DNA of 64,000 bases from Asterella californica (Eukaryota; Streptophyta; Marchantiopsida; Marchantiales; Aytoniaceae), in NCBI GenBank assembly GCA_036924285.1, contig JAYKYS010000010.1:14359001-14423000 (forward strand), given 5' to 3'. The notes under the pieces are model-generated. The model was not told the origin of the DNA. It ran no database searches and worked only from the letters and a program-made list of their open reading frames with translations. This document shows positions 1-12,020 of the stretch, piece by piece. Position 1 is the stretch's first letter; each line of letters starts with the position of its first letter. Made by a program: the position numbers and the translations under genes.

Positions 1-302
1 AGTATCAGTGAATGTTGTTATCTGAAGCGAACTGATTTTATTATAAAAAGACTGGCCAAAAAGGAATAGCGATATACAGAGTGGGAAAACAACACCAGTC
101 ATCAGCAACTGATATGTTGATATCAGGAGAAATTTTATATGATATCAGTAGATTATTTTTCTGATATCAACAAGTTACCAGATATTTTTAATAAATTCAA
201 ATTTTTTATAGTAATCTACTCTGATTTAATAAATTTAAACTCTAGTTTAATTTATGAGTCAGAAAATTTTAATCATAAATTAAATCCTTCCATATTTTCC
301 TC

Positions 303-377
303 CGAGATGAGTATATAATACTATATATACACCGATGCTTTGCACCTGTGTATATATATGGTATTATACTCATCTCG
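303..377. repeat. Imperfect inverted repeat (hairpin), arms of about 31 bp
   Basis: The arm at 303-333 is nearly the reverse complement of the arm at 347-377, with a 13-base loop. The outer part of each arm (CGAGATGAGTATA and its complement) pairs perfectly; inner differences are small. A further TATA-rich palindromic segment follows directly. It could be a miniature element remnant or a hairpin-forming RNA; nothing decides between them. Confidence 0.7.
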
Positions 378-1040
378 TGTATATAGTATATATACAAGCA
401 CAACATACTTGCTTCTTCATGAATAATAAGCATTCATTTTCCTTAAAAGCATGAGTCTGTATTAGTTTACCTTCGGATAATTTTTTATCACTTTTATGTG
501 CTGCTGCGATGAAAGGCGCACGCACTTTTTCCTTCATTCCATCCGCAACCGCGATGGTACTCTTCTGACTGAAACTTTAACGTTTGCCGGAAAGTAAAAA
601 GGAGAAAAGTGTGGAGGGCGAGAGGAAATTCTGAGGGTGGAAATGGCACAAATAGGGTCGCGAGTTGTTATCAGATTTAATATTTTTTCTAAAGTTAAAT
701 AAATTCAGTGTCAGACATGGTTATCAGTTATGAGTCGGATTTAGTTTTACGGATCAAGGTTGAATAATTTTTATTATTAAAAGTTAGTGATATTTTCTAA
801 GTGTTAAGTTATAACTAGAAACAAACCTCATGAAAAACTATATTATATATTTAAATGTTAAATTTACTCAAGAAATGGTTATATAAATAAATAACATAAA
901 ACCTTACTCTAGGAGAAATAATACCAGAGAAATTTCCAACGAAAAATATTTAATCTGAAGTTTAAAGGAAAGCATCTTGCATATTCTCCTCTTCCGTCCA
1001 AATATAAAAGAGGTGCATATTATGCACAGGTGCTCATATA

Positions 1041-1063
1041 GATATATATATATATATATATAT
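1041..1063. repeat. AT dinucleotide microsatellite
   Basis: An uninterrupted alternating AT run of about 22 bases. It is a simple sequence repeat with no evident function. Confidence 0.9.
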
Positions 1064-2123
1064 TTCCCCAAGTGAAATGTGTGTCGCACGAGTAATCGTA
1101 TCACAAGGACTGTTTTTGCTATACAGCAGCATAGCTATATGTCGATTGAGAAAACTGGAAAAGAAAGAGAGAATACTTCGTCGTGTAGCGAATGGACTGA
1201 TGGAGTCATGGTCGAGAAAGTGAAAAGAAATAGCCGGATGGATAGAGTCTTGTGAAACCCAGAAAAAAGAAAAAAGAATAGATCCAGAAAATCACTTACG
1301 CATAGCCCCGCAATTCCATTGCTAACAAAACTTCTTGTTATACTCGAACACAAAAAACTCCAATAAGAAGTTATTTTATTCCTCCGGTAGATTCGTTCGT
1401 GCTGAAGCAACTTAAATATCCACCTGAAACTGCTACTAAACCTTAGGAAACTTGGAAAAGTTCAAGTTTCCTAATTTAGTAGGAAACTTAGTAGAGAAAG
1501 TATTGGCCCTAAATGTTATAACTTAAAAAGAAAAAGAGGAAAAAGGGAGACAAAGTTTGTGGTAAAAGAGATGTAAACTGCCGTAGCCTTTTCTGGTCTG
1601 ACACAAATATTTAACCTCGTTAGCACTTTAATAAAGACTGGGCCAGGGAGATGGTCTTTCTCAAGGGGAAGCCAAGTTTTAACGACCTCAAAGCGAATAA
1701 ATAAAAAAGTGAGCATGGAGAACTCTGCAGGAGCCTTTCCAAGTCGCCTTTTCCATTATTTACAAAACGCATGTTCAGGCTTTTACTTGTCCTTTATGAC
1801 TAAAAGGACAAATCAGCGTATCAGATGAGCGGCCCTGCTCTGTAACGGATTGATACTCTACCTACCAAAACGGAAATATGACCGTGCAAATCGAATTCTG
1901 AAATAAAAAATAACATTCTCTGAAAAATTGCTTTTATGTTAGGGAGCCTCTACTTGCTGGTTTAATGTGATGATGCATAAGCCAAGTGAAATGAAACGAA
2001 ACGTGTGAGTCAGTTTGACCGGGTATAGTTACTACAGTAGCGTCAACTGCGTATTCGCACATATTTTGCTCTGGTTCATACCCATGTTTTTCCAGGTTAT
2101 TCATTTTTGGGGATGCTTATTCA

Positions 2124-2204
2124 CCTCATGTAGACTTCGAAGTTTACATGAGGTTTAATATATGTTCAAAACTTTTCGGCGAGAAAGGTTATAACATATA
2201 TTAA
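2124..2204. repeat. Two adjacent hairpins
   Basis: Positions 2124-2153 form a near-perfect palindrome with 14-base arms (CCTCATGTAGACTT and its near complement) around CG. One base later, 2155-2166 (TTAATATATGTT) is perfectly complementary to 2193-2204, with an imperfectly paired interior. Back-to-back hairpins in noncoding DNA may be a terminator-like structure or the edge of a mobile element. No flanking target duplication was found. Confidence 0.6.
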
Positions 2205-3636
2205 TGTCCCCGTAAAACAATTAAGGTCTCTCTCTTATCTTCCAGCAATGCATCAGCCCGGACTTCACTTATGGGTTATATCCTGCTGAGTTGGCTACTC
2301 ATAGACTTGTTAACATATATCATTTATGAATTTATTTATTTTTTCATAATATTTTATTATAAGATATTTTTTAATATTTACACATTTTCTGATAAGAGAA
2401 AATGAAATTCATTGTACAAGGCCGTTGAGGATGTTTATTCAGTGAACGATTCATACTCCTGTTTCACGATCACCAAGTTAATCATAATAACTAACAAGAT
2501 TAGTTGATTTTTTTCTTTCATGGATCTCTTTTTAAATTTATATTGCGGCAATGAGGAGTTGTATACGTAACGGATGTGGATCTGGTGGTTGACTCTTATA
2601 TTCACTAGACGGTATTTATATCAAGAAACATTGCTTCTTTGACACTTGAGTGTAAGATCAACGACTACTCAATTTAGGATACTTTTGTGAAGTTTTTCTC
2701 TTGCGATTGAGACCTTCTGGTGTCTTCCTTTGAAGTTTATTGACTTCTTGAATTCTTTAGCTTGTATGTAGATGGAGAACTCTACGGAGACTACTCTATC
2801 ATTAGGACAGTATTATTTATGTGCGGCAGAGGATTAAGATAGCATTACTGAGGACGTTAGCAAGACTTCACAGGAGTATCGAGTCTCTTTCTTCGTCTGT
2901 TATACATCAGTGACTCAACTCATGGAGGCTCCAGCTTCCTTACTTGAGGAGGTTGTGCAGCTTGCTAGACATAACAAGTGTTATGAAGGATATTTTTCTC
3001 TCTGTTTTCATTTTGGCGGTTCTTGTCTTGTATCCCATGATGAAAGATTTTCTCACTTGTCCGTTACGTTATTTTCTCTTTTGTTCTAAAAGATTAGTTG
3101 ATAGCTCCATCTGTCTATAGTTGAGGCGGCGTTGGATTTAAATCTTCTTGTCGAGAGAGCTCAGCATGTGCAAGGGTAGCGGCATTCAGCTATATCAAGC
3201 TCCACAACCAAAATATCTTAAATAGAATTGGATGACCTGGTTCTCTACTGGTGAGCAATCTACTGCGAGTCTACGATTCCAAAATGGAGAGGTTCATTAT
3301 ATCAATCCATTCAAGAAGTATATATATTCAAATAAGAAATTTAATCATAATTATTATTATTAATTTTTGATAAATTAATATTCATAAGACGAACATATCC
3401 TATAATTTTTAAAAAAACTCATATCGTCTTCCATTGAACGTAACTCTTATGCAATATAAGTAATAATATACTTACTAGGTATATAATTTGAGTATAGTTT
3501 ATTTTGAGTTTGTTCTAATAAAATTTATTATATGCTCATAAAACATCACGAAATGAAACATCATTAAATGATCATAGCAAACAAAAAAACTTGTATATAT
3601 ATATATGTAAGGTTAAAGATATTATTTGAATCTTTA

Positions 3637-4379
3637 TTATGATATAACTAAAATTATTGAATAAAAAATAAAATTCAAAGAAAATATCACTTTTCAAAGT
3701 ACAAAATGTAATGCATAGGTGTTGTATTACAAGAAACGTTGTATTTGAATATGACAACAAACTATTACAAGAATAATATAAATGCTTTTAAACATCTAAG
3801 AATTATGTTATATGAAAGACGTTAATGTACATACTAATCTTCATTAGGCATAAGAATCAATCCTTCAAATTTCTGACCTAATATATTATTAAGCAACATA
3901 CGTTCACTAGGGAAAGATAGAAATAATGTCAAGTATGGGAGAGGGAGATTTCTGTTAAGTCAATTTTGGCAAGCGGGAACTCTTGTTAAATGGCATCCGA
4001 AGATTCCAAACTACAATCATCTAATCTTCATTATAAAATAAATACATCATTGAACTTTCAAAAGTTGATAAAATTTAATTGAAATTAAAATAGATTTTTC
4101 ATTCATTTTCTTTCATTTGTGTTATAGTTTATTGCAACGCACTTTGCATATGGGTAGATAAAGAAAGTTTTTGAGATGATAGGACAAGATGTAATGTTTC
4201 GAGGGAAGAGAAGACAGTGACAAGAACAATCTGATGAGAAAAAGTGTGGACAACTAAGTGTGGACAACACGCTGAAGCAATATCCAAAACTTGAAGAATG
4301 AAATATCAAAGCAAGAGACAATAAGTACGATAGAGGTGCGTAAAGTCATATCTTCGTATTAAACGAGAGGTTATGGTTG
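3637..4379. repeat. Tandem duplication, unit 1 (743 bp)
   Basis: This unit is followed directly by a second copy at 4380-5122. The offset is exactly 743 bases along the whole unit and I found no differences by eye. The unit is AT-rich and noncoding; its 62-72 residue open frames are duplicated only because the DNA is. Such identity means either a very recent tandem duplication or an assembly artefact. Confidence 0.9.
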
Positions 4380-5122
4380 TTATGATATAACTAAAATTAT
4401 TGAATAAAAAATAAAATTCAAAGAAAATATCACTTTTCAAAGTACAAAATGTAATGCATAGGTGTTGTATTACAAGAAACGTTGTATTTGAATATGACAA
4501 CAAACTATTACAAGAATAATATAAATGCTTTTAAACATCTAAGAATTATGTTATATGAAAGACGTTAATGTACATACTAATCTTCATTAGGCATAAGAAT
4601 CAATCCTTCAAATTTCTGACCTAATATATTATTAAGCAACATACGTTCACTAGGGAAAGATAGAAATAATGTCAAGTATGGGAGAGGGAGATTTCTGTTA
4701 AGTCAATTTTGGCAAGCGGGAACTCTTGTTAAATGGCATCCGAAGATTCCAAACTACAATCATCTAATCTTCATTATAAAATAAATACATCATTGAACTT
4801 TCAAAAGTTGATAAAATTTAATTGAAATTAAAATAGATTTTTCATTCATTTTCTTTCATTTGTGTTATAGTTTATTGCAACGCACTTTGCATATGGGTAG
4901 ATAAAGAAAGTTTTTGAGATGATAGGACAAGATGTAATGTTTCGAGGGAAGAGAAGACAGTGACAAGAACAATCTGATGAGAAAAAGTGTGGACAACTAA
5001 GTGTGGACAACACGCTGAAGCAATATCCAAAACTTGAAGAATGAAATATCAAAGCAAGAGACAATAAGTACGATAGAGGTGCGTAAAGTCATATCTTCGT
5101 ATTAAACGAGAGGTTATGGTTG
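4380..5122. repeat. Tandem duplication, unit 2 (743 bp)
   Basis: Second copy of the unit at 3637-4379. After 5122 the sequence diverges from the start of the unit, so there are only two copies. No terminal repeats or target duplication bound the unit, which argues for slippage or unequal exchange rather than transposition. Confidence 0.9.
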
Positions 5123-5810
5123 TAATGATATCTTCAAAGAGAACAAATGTGTTCAACTCCTTTGATTGAACACTGAGTGCATGGAGAAAGGAAAGCTTCT
5201 TTCCTCTGTGAGAGAATTTCAATAAGTACAATTTTTGTTAACTTAGTTAACAGCGTACTTTCTTCTCTTTGACAAGAAACAAAGAGGAAATTTTTTCAAG
5301 AAGAATCTCTTCCACTTAGTAAAAGAGTGATAAACAAATCATTGTTTTTGTGAACAACTTTGATGAATTTCTATATTTATACTCTTTTATAGTAAAAGAG
5401 GATTAAAGGGTGGATTTCAGTTATATTTCATCTATGTATTTTTTTGTGTCGTTAGATTCAACTATCGTATGATGTGACAAGAATGTGCACAAGTTAAGCC
5501 AATTCATCATAACCAAAAACCAAAAGATTTATCTTTGCTCATATCACAACTCTCTCTTCAGAACATCTTTAAGATGCGAACGTAGAGATATCAAACAACT
5601 TGTAAACACAAAAATGTCAAGTTAGAAACACAATTTGATGGAAACGAAAGGAAAAAAAGTGAACACAACCTCAAAGGTCGACCATGATTGAGTGACAAGC
5701 AACAAAAATCATAGCACAATAGCGATTGTGAAGTCAACAAAGCAAGAGAGTCTAGCAATGATTAGAGAAAAAAACCTTGAGCTAATCCATCTTTCAACAA
5801 ATCTAATATA
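5123..5810. other. Noncoding AT-rich stretch before the chromovirus
   Basis: No gene is supported. A short perfect palindrome (GTTAACTTAGTTAAC) occurs near 5238-5252. The last bases, ATATA at 5806-5810, resemble the sequence just after the element's far LTR (13137-13141) and are the best candidate for its target-site duplication. Confidence 0.5.
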
Positions 5811-6945
5811 TTTCGTGCACCTACCGCCTTGTTGCGCCAGCGGAAGCTCTAGCTCAGTAGGTCGCAAACTTTACACCGCTAACCTGCAAACACAATCACA
5901 AGTTAGCGTCCATGCACCACTTATCTTATCTCAGTTTGGTCCGGACGGGAGCCGGACCGTCTCCCTAATCATCAAGCTCAGCTGTTCCTAAGTCCCGACC
6001 TAGTCCCGCCTAGATCGGTCCCAAACATGAGCAAGTCACAAGATGACTTGGGGCGGACTTCCCATAAAATCCAGGGTCCTAAACGGTACCTCCAGCACAC
6101 CTAGCGGCCCAACCGCCCGTGATGTCCGTCTGGGTCTAGGCTCCCGAACAGTGGTCTAACCCGCCGACTCGTTCCCTAGTCTTGTCTCAGCCCTTACAGC
6201 GTTCCTAAGTCCAGACGTCCAAGTCTGGACGGGAACGTGCTTTGGAACCGGCCCAGCCATCACCTCATGCCTCCAGAGTCCGTCCGCCGAACCCTGGGGT
6301 CGGGTGACTCGTCCTGGCCCACCCAGGCATCAAGTCCCCCCATATACACTTCTGGAGATCGGCGGCCCCGTCCTCCTCTTTGGTCCTTGAAAATTATACC
6401 ACAACTCGATTGTGGTTTGGCCATAACTTCCAGCTCGGAAGTCAGATCGAGGAGTGTTATATATCACTGGAAAGCTCTCGACGAGACCTTTCCAATGATA
6501 CCTCACTCGCTTCGAGATCTTACGTGGAGCTCCGTCCACGACCTAAAACGTCTCTAGAGCTCCAACACTTAACCATTTTTCAGAAACTTGTGGTCTAGAC
6601 CCAGACTCGAACCCTGTGGTTCAGACCAACGTCCGAACCACGGTCCGTCTGTGTCTTGGATCACGTCTCGGACTTACGTCTCAGACCTATGTCTTAGACT
6701 TATGTTTCGGTCCGTTCTCAGACTCGTCCCCTTAGGTCAGCGTTTGTCCGGGGTCCTCTTGGGGTAGGCCCTTAGGTCCTAACCCAATGTTCCAACCTTG
6801 GTTCAGAGAACTACTTAAGGTTCATCTGATCATGACTTCTCGGCCAAGCCGTTAAGTCCTACTCGCAGCGCTCACAACCTAGCGCAAGTCTGCTAGGGTT
6901 TTGTTGTCTGCGTCTGCGCTTGATCTTGAGAATGGGGTCGCGACA
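5811..6945 (-). repeat. 3' LTR of the chromovirus
   Basis: This matches 12021-13137 along its whole length, at roughly 95 percent by eye, with one replaced segment around 6430-6452. On the element's strand it begins TGTCGCGACC, directly after the polypurine tract, and ends near GCACGAAA. The outer end does not show the usual CA, so the exact boundary is uncertain by a few bases. Confidence 0.9.
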
Positions 6946-6961
6946 CTCACCCCCACTTTGG
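6946..6961 (-). other. Polypurine tract of the chromovirus
   Basis: On the minus strand the sequence CCAAAGTGGGGGTGAG lies directly before the 3' LTR start TGTCGCGACC. A purine run in this place is where plus-strand DNA synthesis of LTR elements starts. Confidence 0.8.
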
Positions 6962-7691
6962 AGGTTGATGCCCTCATCAACAATGATCCTTTAAGTTAAC
7001 ACCAAGTTCAAAATGGGTAGCCAACCCCTTGGCGTCAGAATTGCATTCTGGTAGCTAACTCGCAATTCCCTTCTTGGCTTGAGTCTTAAGTTGTCGCTAG
7101 AACACTTAAGAAAATTTCATCTAGCCTCGGGAAAAGCCTTACCTTTTTGGCTTACCCTAAACAAAACTAGTTGACAATTTCTAAACATTCTACTTAAGAC
7201 TCTAACTTGCTAACTATAAGTATTCACACCTACTTACAAGGTCCCCCGAAACTCACTTTCCGGTCGCAATCTGATTTGACTTAGACGCGCGACTAAGTTT
7301 ACTTTGTAGAAAACCACAAAGCAAGATCACCCAAGCCCCAAGACAAGTATGAAATTTCATACTTGCTTTGCCAACGCTACGGCAAACCTAAGTCTTGACA
7401 TCAAGACTTAGTCTTGATTTAGATGCTTATCCAAACCAGCTCGCTTCCTTTGAGTGTGTTTCGTTCCTCCTCTTGACAACATCCTAGGTATCTGATCAGA
7501 ACTAGTCATAGCCATGCACTACCAATACACTTAGACAAAATTTCAAGAAACAAAGTCTTTATTTCCAAATACAAGACAAAGCTACAAAATCCATCGGCCA
7601 AATCGCCTCAAGTTGCTACTCGTATGGTTCGACGTTCCTTCACTCCTCGCTGGAAGGAGATGTCCTCATCTTGCTAACGCCCTTGTTGTCC

Positions 7692-8663
7692 TTATCGCCG
7701 TTTGAAGAGGTCTAATACTTTGCTCGCATGTGCGAGATCTTCCTCTGGCACCCAAGTTGCTTCCTTCAAATGATAACCACGCCATTTGACCAAGTACTCC
7801 ATCCGGTTTGATTTGCACCGAGATCGCAAAATGGACTCCACCTCATATTCTGCTTCGCCTTGCACGACATCAGGTTGAGGCCTAAGAACCTTTTTGCGCT
7901 CCGGTCCCAAATCATCCTTGAAGTATTTCTTTAATAAAGAAACATGGAAAGTCGGATGCAACTGCCACTCGCGAGGAAGGTCTAACGTATAGACGTCCTC
8001 GTGCGGATTCTTGACAATGACAAAAGGTCCCACGAACTTCGATGAAAACTTCGCCGATATTTCCTTCGGAAGTGTGAAGTTTTTCGTACTTAACCATACT
8101 TCTTTGCGCACTTGAAACTTCACTTGCCGCCGATGCTTGTTTACCTGCTTCGTGTATCGTTGCTGCGGCTTCTTGAGGTTCTTCTTTACTTGCTCCTCGC
8201 GCCGCTGCATTGCCGCCACCAACTCTTCAGCTGATGTTTGCCGTGTTCTTGATCGTGCCGATGTAGAACTCCCTGCAAGAGTCAAGTCAAGAGGCCCTTC
8301 TGGCTCACTTCCGTAAGCCAACAAGAAAGACGATTCGCCGGTTGCCGAATGCTTCATGGAATTGTAGCAATACTCCACAAGACTGAGCCACTCCGTCCAA
8401 TCACTTTGGTCCGCGTTCACATAATTCCTCAAGTATTGATTCAGAACCGAGTTAACTCGTTCCGTTTGCCCATCTGTCTCCGGATGAAAGACGGTACTAA
8501 ATTTTAACTTAGTCCTCAATTTTTGGAACAAGTGTTTCCAAAAGGCACTAGTGAACTTAGAGTCTCTATCTGAAATAATACTCTGAGGTAATCCATGTGA
8601 ACCCCACCAAGTAGCACAACCGAGAAGTCGTGAACGCTGTTGCAGTATCCAAGGTCGGAGCAA
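7692..8663 (-). pseudogene. Chromovirus integrase core and C-terminal chromodomain
   Basis: A 323-residue open frame. Near its start it has integrase core signatures (SDRDSKFTSAFW, then HPETDGQTERVNS), which supply the second Asp and the Glu of the D,D-35-E site. The C-terminal part has a WQLHPTFHVSLLK segment typical of gypsy integrases. The last 50 residues form a chromodomain with the signature YLVKWRGY followed by ATWVPEEDL. Chromodomains of this kind bind methylated histone tails and steer integration. The first catalytic Asp lies in the next reading frame upstream (8566-8877), so a frameshift near 8610-8640 separates the two halves. Confidence 0.92.
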
Positions 8664-9789
8664 ACTTCGCTAGTTTGCTAAACCGATCAACTATCACAAA
8701 AATCGCTTTGTATCCGTTCGAGTCGGGCAGAGAGGTAATGAAGTCCATGCTAATGCTTTCCCAAGGTTTGGCTGGAATCGGCAAAGGATGAAGCAACCCT
8801 TGTTTCTTTTCATAAGAAACGCGATTCGCCTGACAAGTTACACATGTTTTCACATAGTGGGCAACATCGTCTTTCATGTGAGGCTAATAAAACTTTTTAG
8901 CTATCAGTGCTAAAGTGGACTTTTCTTCTTTATGGCATGATAAGGGCGCATCATGGCATTCTTTTAGTAACTTAGTCTGAAGTTTTCCTTGTCTCACATA
9001 AACCCGACTTTGATTGAACATGAATAAACCATGTCTTAGCTGCATGTTCTGCAACTTCACTCCTCGCTTGAGTTGTTTCAGGTACTCCTTCGCTTGGTCA
9101 TCGCCCATGTAACCTTCACGTATTCGTCTCTCCAAGTCTGACTCCTTAGGATACATGGATCGCAAAATCTGTGTTGACGATGGAAGATATTCCTCCTTGC
9201 GACTCAATGCGTCAGGAACCACATTGTCTTTTCTTGCTTTGTGGATTAATTCCACATTCATGAGCGCCAAGGTATCATGCCACCATAGTTGCTTTGGCGT
9301 CACCCGATCTTGTATCTCGGAGTACTTGAGCGAAATATTGTCAGTATACACTTGGGTTTTGTGGAGTCCCAAGTAATGCCGCCATTTCCTCAAGCAATGA
9401 ACCACCACAAACAGTTCCTTCTCGTGAGTCGGTCATCGACTCTCTGTCCTAGATAGCTTCTTGCTTTCATACGCTACAAGTTTTCCATCCTGCACCAACA
9501 CTCCGCCAATCGCATAGTCGCTCGTGTCGGTATGCACTTCGAATGATTTGTCGAACTCCGGCAGCTTCAAAACTGGCGTCGTTGACAAAATAGCTTTGAT
9601 CGTCTGAAATGCATCATCCACCTCCTTGGTCCAACTTACCTGTGCGTCTTTGCCCGTCTAGTCCGTCAGCGGCTGCGCGATATTTGAAAACCCCTTCACA
9701 TACTTGCGGTAGAACTGCGCCAATCCCAAGAATCGCCGCATCCTCTTCATTGTAGTCGGAGGCTCCCAAGTCACAATCGCGTCCATCTT
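8620..9789 (-). pseudogene. Chromovirus RT thumb, RNase H and integrase N-terminal part
   Basis: This continues the frame of the protease-RT segment. It holds the RT connection region (RRFLGLAQFYRKYVKGFS), an RNase H with the conserved TDTSDYAIGGVL and VYTDN segments, then a His-Cys integrase zinc region (HYVKTCVTCQANR) and the first integrase catalytic Asp (SMDFITSLPDS). In-frame stops occur at about 9656, 9433 and 8881. The relic at 29133-29470 matches the RNase H end of this segment. Confidence 0.88.
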
Positions 9790-11145
9790 CTACATATCCG
9801 GGCCGACTCCTTCTGCACTAATGACATGTCTCAAGAAGTTAATGCGCTCCAAACCAAACTCACTCTTGTCAACGTTGGCAAACAGCTTATGCTCCCGCAG
9901 CTTTGTCAACACCACCCTTAGCTGCTCCGCGTGCGACTCCAAGGTTTTGGAGTAGATCAAGATGTCATCGATGTACACGATAACAAACTCATCCATCTCC
10001 TCGCAAAAAAATGTGTTCATCAATGTAGTGAACGTCGAAGGGGCGTTGCAGAGTCCAAATGGCATCACCACGAATTCAAACAATCCGTATCTGGTTCGAC
10101 AAGCGGTCTTTTCAACATCTGGATCAGCTATCTGGATCTGGTAATATCCTGACTTCAAGTCTATCCTGCTGAAGTACTTTGCGCCCGTTAACCTATCAAA
10201 GAGGTCGTCTATCCTTGGCAAAGGATAATTATTCTTTACCGTCACCTTATTGAGTGCACGATAATCTACGCAGAGTCGTAACTTCCCATCCTTCTTCTTT
10301 GCGAAAAGAACTGGGGCTCCATAAGGTGACTTGCTGGTTTGAATATATCTCCGCGTTAATAGCTCACCGAGTTGTCTTTTCAACTCAAGGAGTTCCACTT
10401 GATTGAGTCGGTAAGAGACTTTGGAAGGTGGTTCTGACCCTGGCAAGACCTCGATCTTGTGGTCCACCACCCGCCTTGGAGGTAACTCAGCAGGTAACTC
10501 ATCCGTCAAGACATCCTCAAACTCCTTAATCACTTCACGAAGCACCTTCAGAAGTTTAGTCGCGTCTCCTGATGTTTCCTCTTGTCTGTCACCCGCCATC
10601 AAATCTGCAACCCGCATCAAACACATGACCCCGTCGTTGAAGTCCATCTGTTTGCCCTTGATCAAATTCATCGCAAAGTCGTCAATTTTCAGCACCTTCC
10701 GGATCAGCCTCACTCCCAACTTCCGCCCTTTAACTCTAACGTTTAACCTTAAAGGTTTCCGCCTAAGTTCCACTTCAAACCTGTCCAAGAAAGTGTTCCC
10801 CAAAACCGTATGGATATCATCCATCTCGCACACCGTGAAGTTCTCTGTGAACTCCAACTTCCCACACACAAATTGTACGTCCAAGGCTACTTCAGAGGTT
10901 TGGTACGTCTTGCTCTTGGCAAAGCGCACCTGAATAGGCTTGTCTGCCTTGGAGGTAGACAAGCCCAACTTCTTCACCAACTTTGGACTTATTAAGGAGT
11001 GAGTCGCTCCTGTGTCCATAAGAAAAGTAACATCACGGTTAGCAACCTTGGCTTGTAGAAACATCAATCCCGACGTCTTCTTCGTGGTTCTCAAGGTCAC
11101 AGTCATCTGGCCCTCCAACAAGTCCTTTGCAACAAATGCATTCAT
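9790..11145 (-). pseudogene. Chromovirus protease and reverse transcriptase
   Basis: A 451-residue frame. The retropepsin active site DTGATHS lies near residues 44-50, and a VLGNTFLD segment follows about 70 residues later, as in gypsy proteases. The RT fingers and palm follow, with [24 protein letters not shown] and the catalytic box [11 protein letters not shown]. The frame ends at a TAG (9790) that interrupts an otherwise continuous polyprotein. Fragments of the same region recur at 31614-31880 and 32820-33260. Confidence 0.93.
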
Positions 11146-11907
11146 GCTACAGTTACTAACCTTAGGTTTAGTACACCCCTTAGCAATATGGCCCGCCTCG
11201 CCACAATTGTAGCAAGTAAACTTAGCGACATTGCCCTTCTGAGGTGTTTGCCCCCTATCTGCTTCAGCCTAACTAACTCAACACCATCCCGAATCCTTTG
11301 ATACTCCGGAGTGAATCGTCCCGCGAGCAACATCTTGAACTCCTTCCAACCAAGCGTCGAGACGATCAAGGCATGTTCATCCTTGTATGCAGTCCATCAG
11401 AGAAGCGCATGATCCTTCAGGAACGTAACCGCCGCTCTCACCTTGTCTGACTCCTGAGCCTGTTGCGCCTCAAAGTATAGGTCCAATTCAGTTAGGAAAT
11501 CCTTAACCTTGCGAGCCCGTCCTATACTTGAAAACGGGGTCGGCAAATTTGTCTTACAAAGCTTTCTGGTAGATGAGGAACTTCCTTGGCCTGCCTCAAG
11601 TTCAGCGATACGTTTATCCCTGGAGACCATGTCTTCCTGCATGGTCTTCATCATCTTGATGAGTTCTGCATACAAAGCTCCTTGACTTCCCGCGTCTGAA
11701 TCGTTGGGCACTGTTGGCAAGACTCCATCTTGCTGCACTGGTGCCGCAGCTAGTACGGGCTTCCTTGACGTTGGGGCGAAGGTTGTCGGTTATCGTCCCC
11801 TGACTGTGCCTCGGGGCTAGCTCGAGTCGATCTGGTCCCGGTGTCAGTCGCTTCTCGTTTCTTGGTCTTCCTCCTGGAACTCTGTCCGACGTCGGCCATC
11901 GCTCCAA
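11146..11907 (-). pseudogene. Chromovirus gag relic with CCHC zinc knuckle
   Basis: Gag is spread over several frames: an N-terminal frame (11614-11907), a middle frame (11397-11738) with an alpha-helical stretch (YAELIKMMKTMQEDMVSRD), and a third (11142-11369) containing LGWKEFKMLLAGRFTPEYQ, typical of retrotransposon gag. A zinc knuckle with spacing Cys-X2-Cys-X4-His-X4-Cys lies at 11173-11214. Frameshifts and a stop after the middle block inactivate it. Confidence 0.85.
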
Positions 11908-12005
11908 GTGTTCACCTAGAAACGCTGATCCACTTCGTGTCTCGCGTCCCTCCTCAAGCGTCTAGCCTTCAGCCGCTACCTCAAGTTCTCGCTCACCGAA
12001 GCGTC

Positions 12006-12018
12006 GGCTCTGATAACA
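12006..12018 (-). other. Primer-binding site, initiator-Met tRNA type
   Basis: Read on the minus strand, the sequence just inside the 5' LTR is TGTTATCAGAGCC. It differs by one base from the usual plant primer-binding site TGGTATCAGAGC, complementary to the 3' end of initiator tRNA-Met. It fixes the element's orientation and the inner LTR boundary. Confidence 0.85.
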
Positions 12019-12020
12019 CT

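Larger units (their letters stand above)
1..3636. other. AT-rich intergenic region without a supported gene
   Basis: I see no convincing coding region here. The short open frames are low-complexity and biased to Phe, Leu, Ser and Ile, as chance frames in AT-rich DNA are. Structures that can be named are an inverted repeat near 303-377, an AT dinucleotide run at 1041-1063 and two adjacent hairpins at 2124-2204. The stretch 2600-3300 is less AT-rich and might be an old mobile-element relic, but I could not match it to any family. Confidence 0.6.

Noticed and set aside
4103..5064. Two identical 72-residue frames as a possible duplicated gene pair
   Set aside because: They are identical only because the whole 743-bp unit is duplicated; composition is that of noncoding AT-rich DNA.
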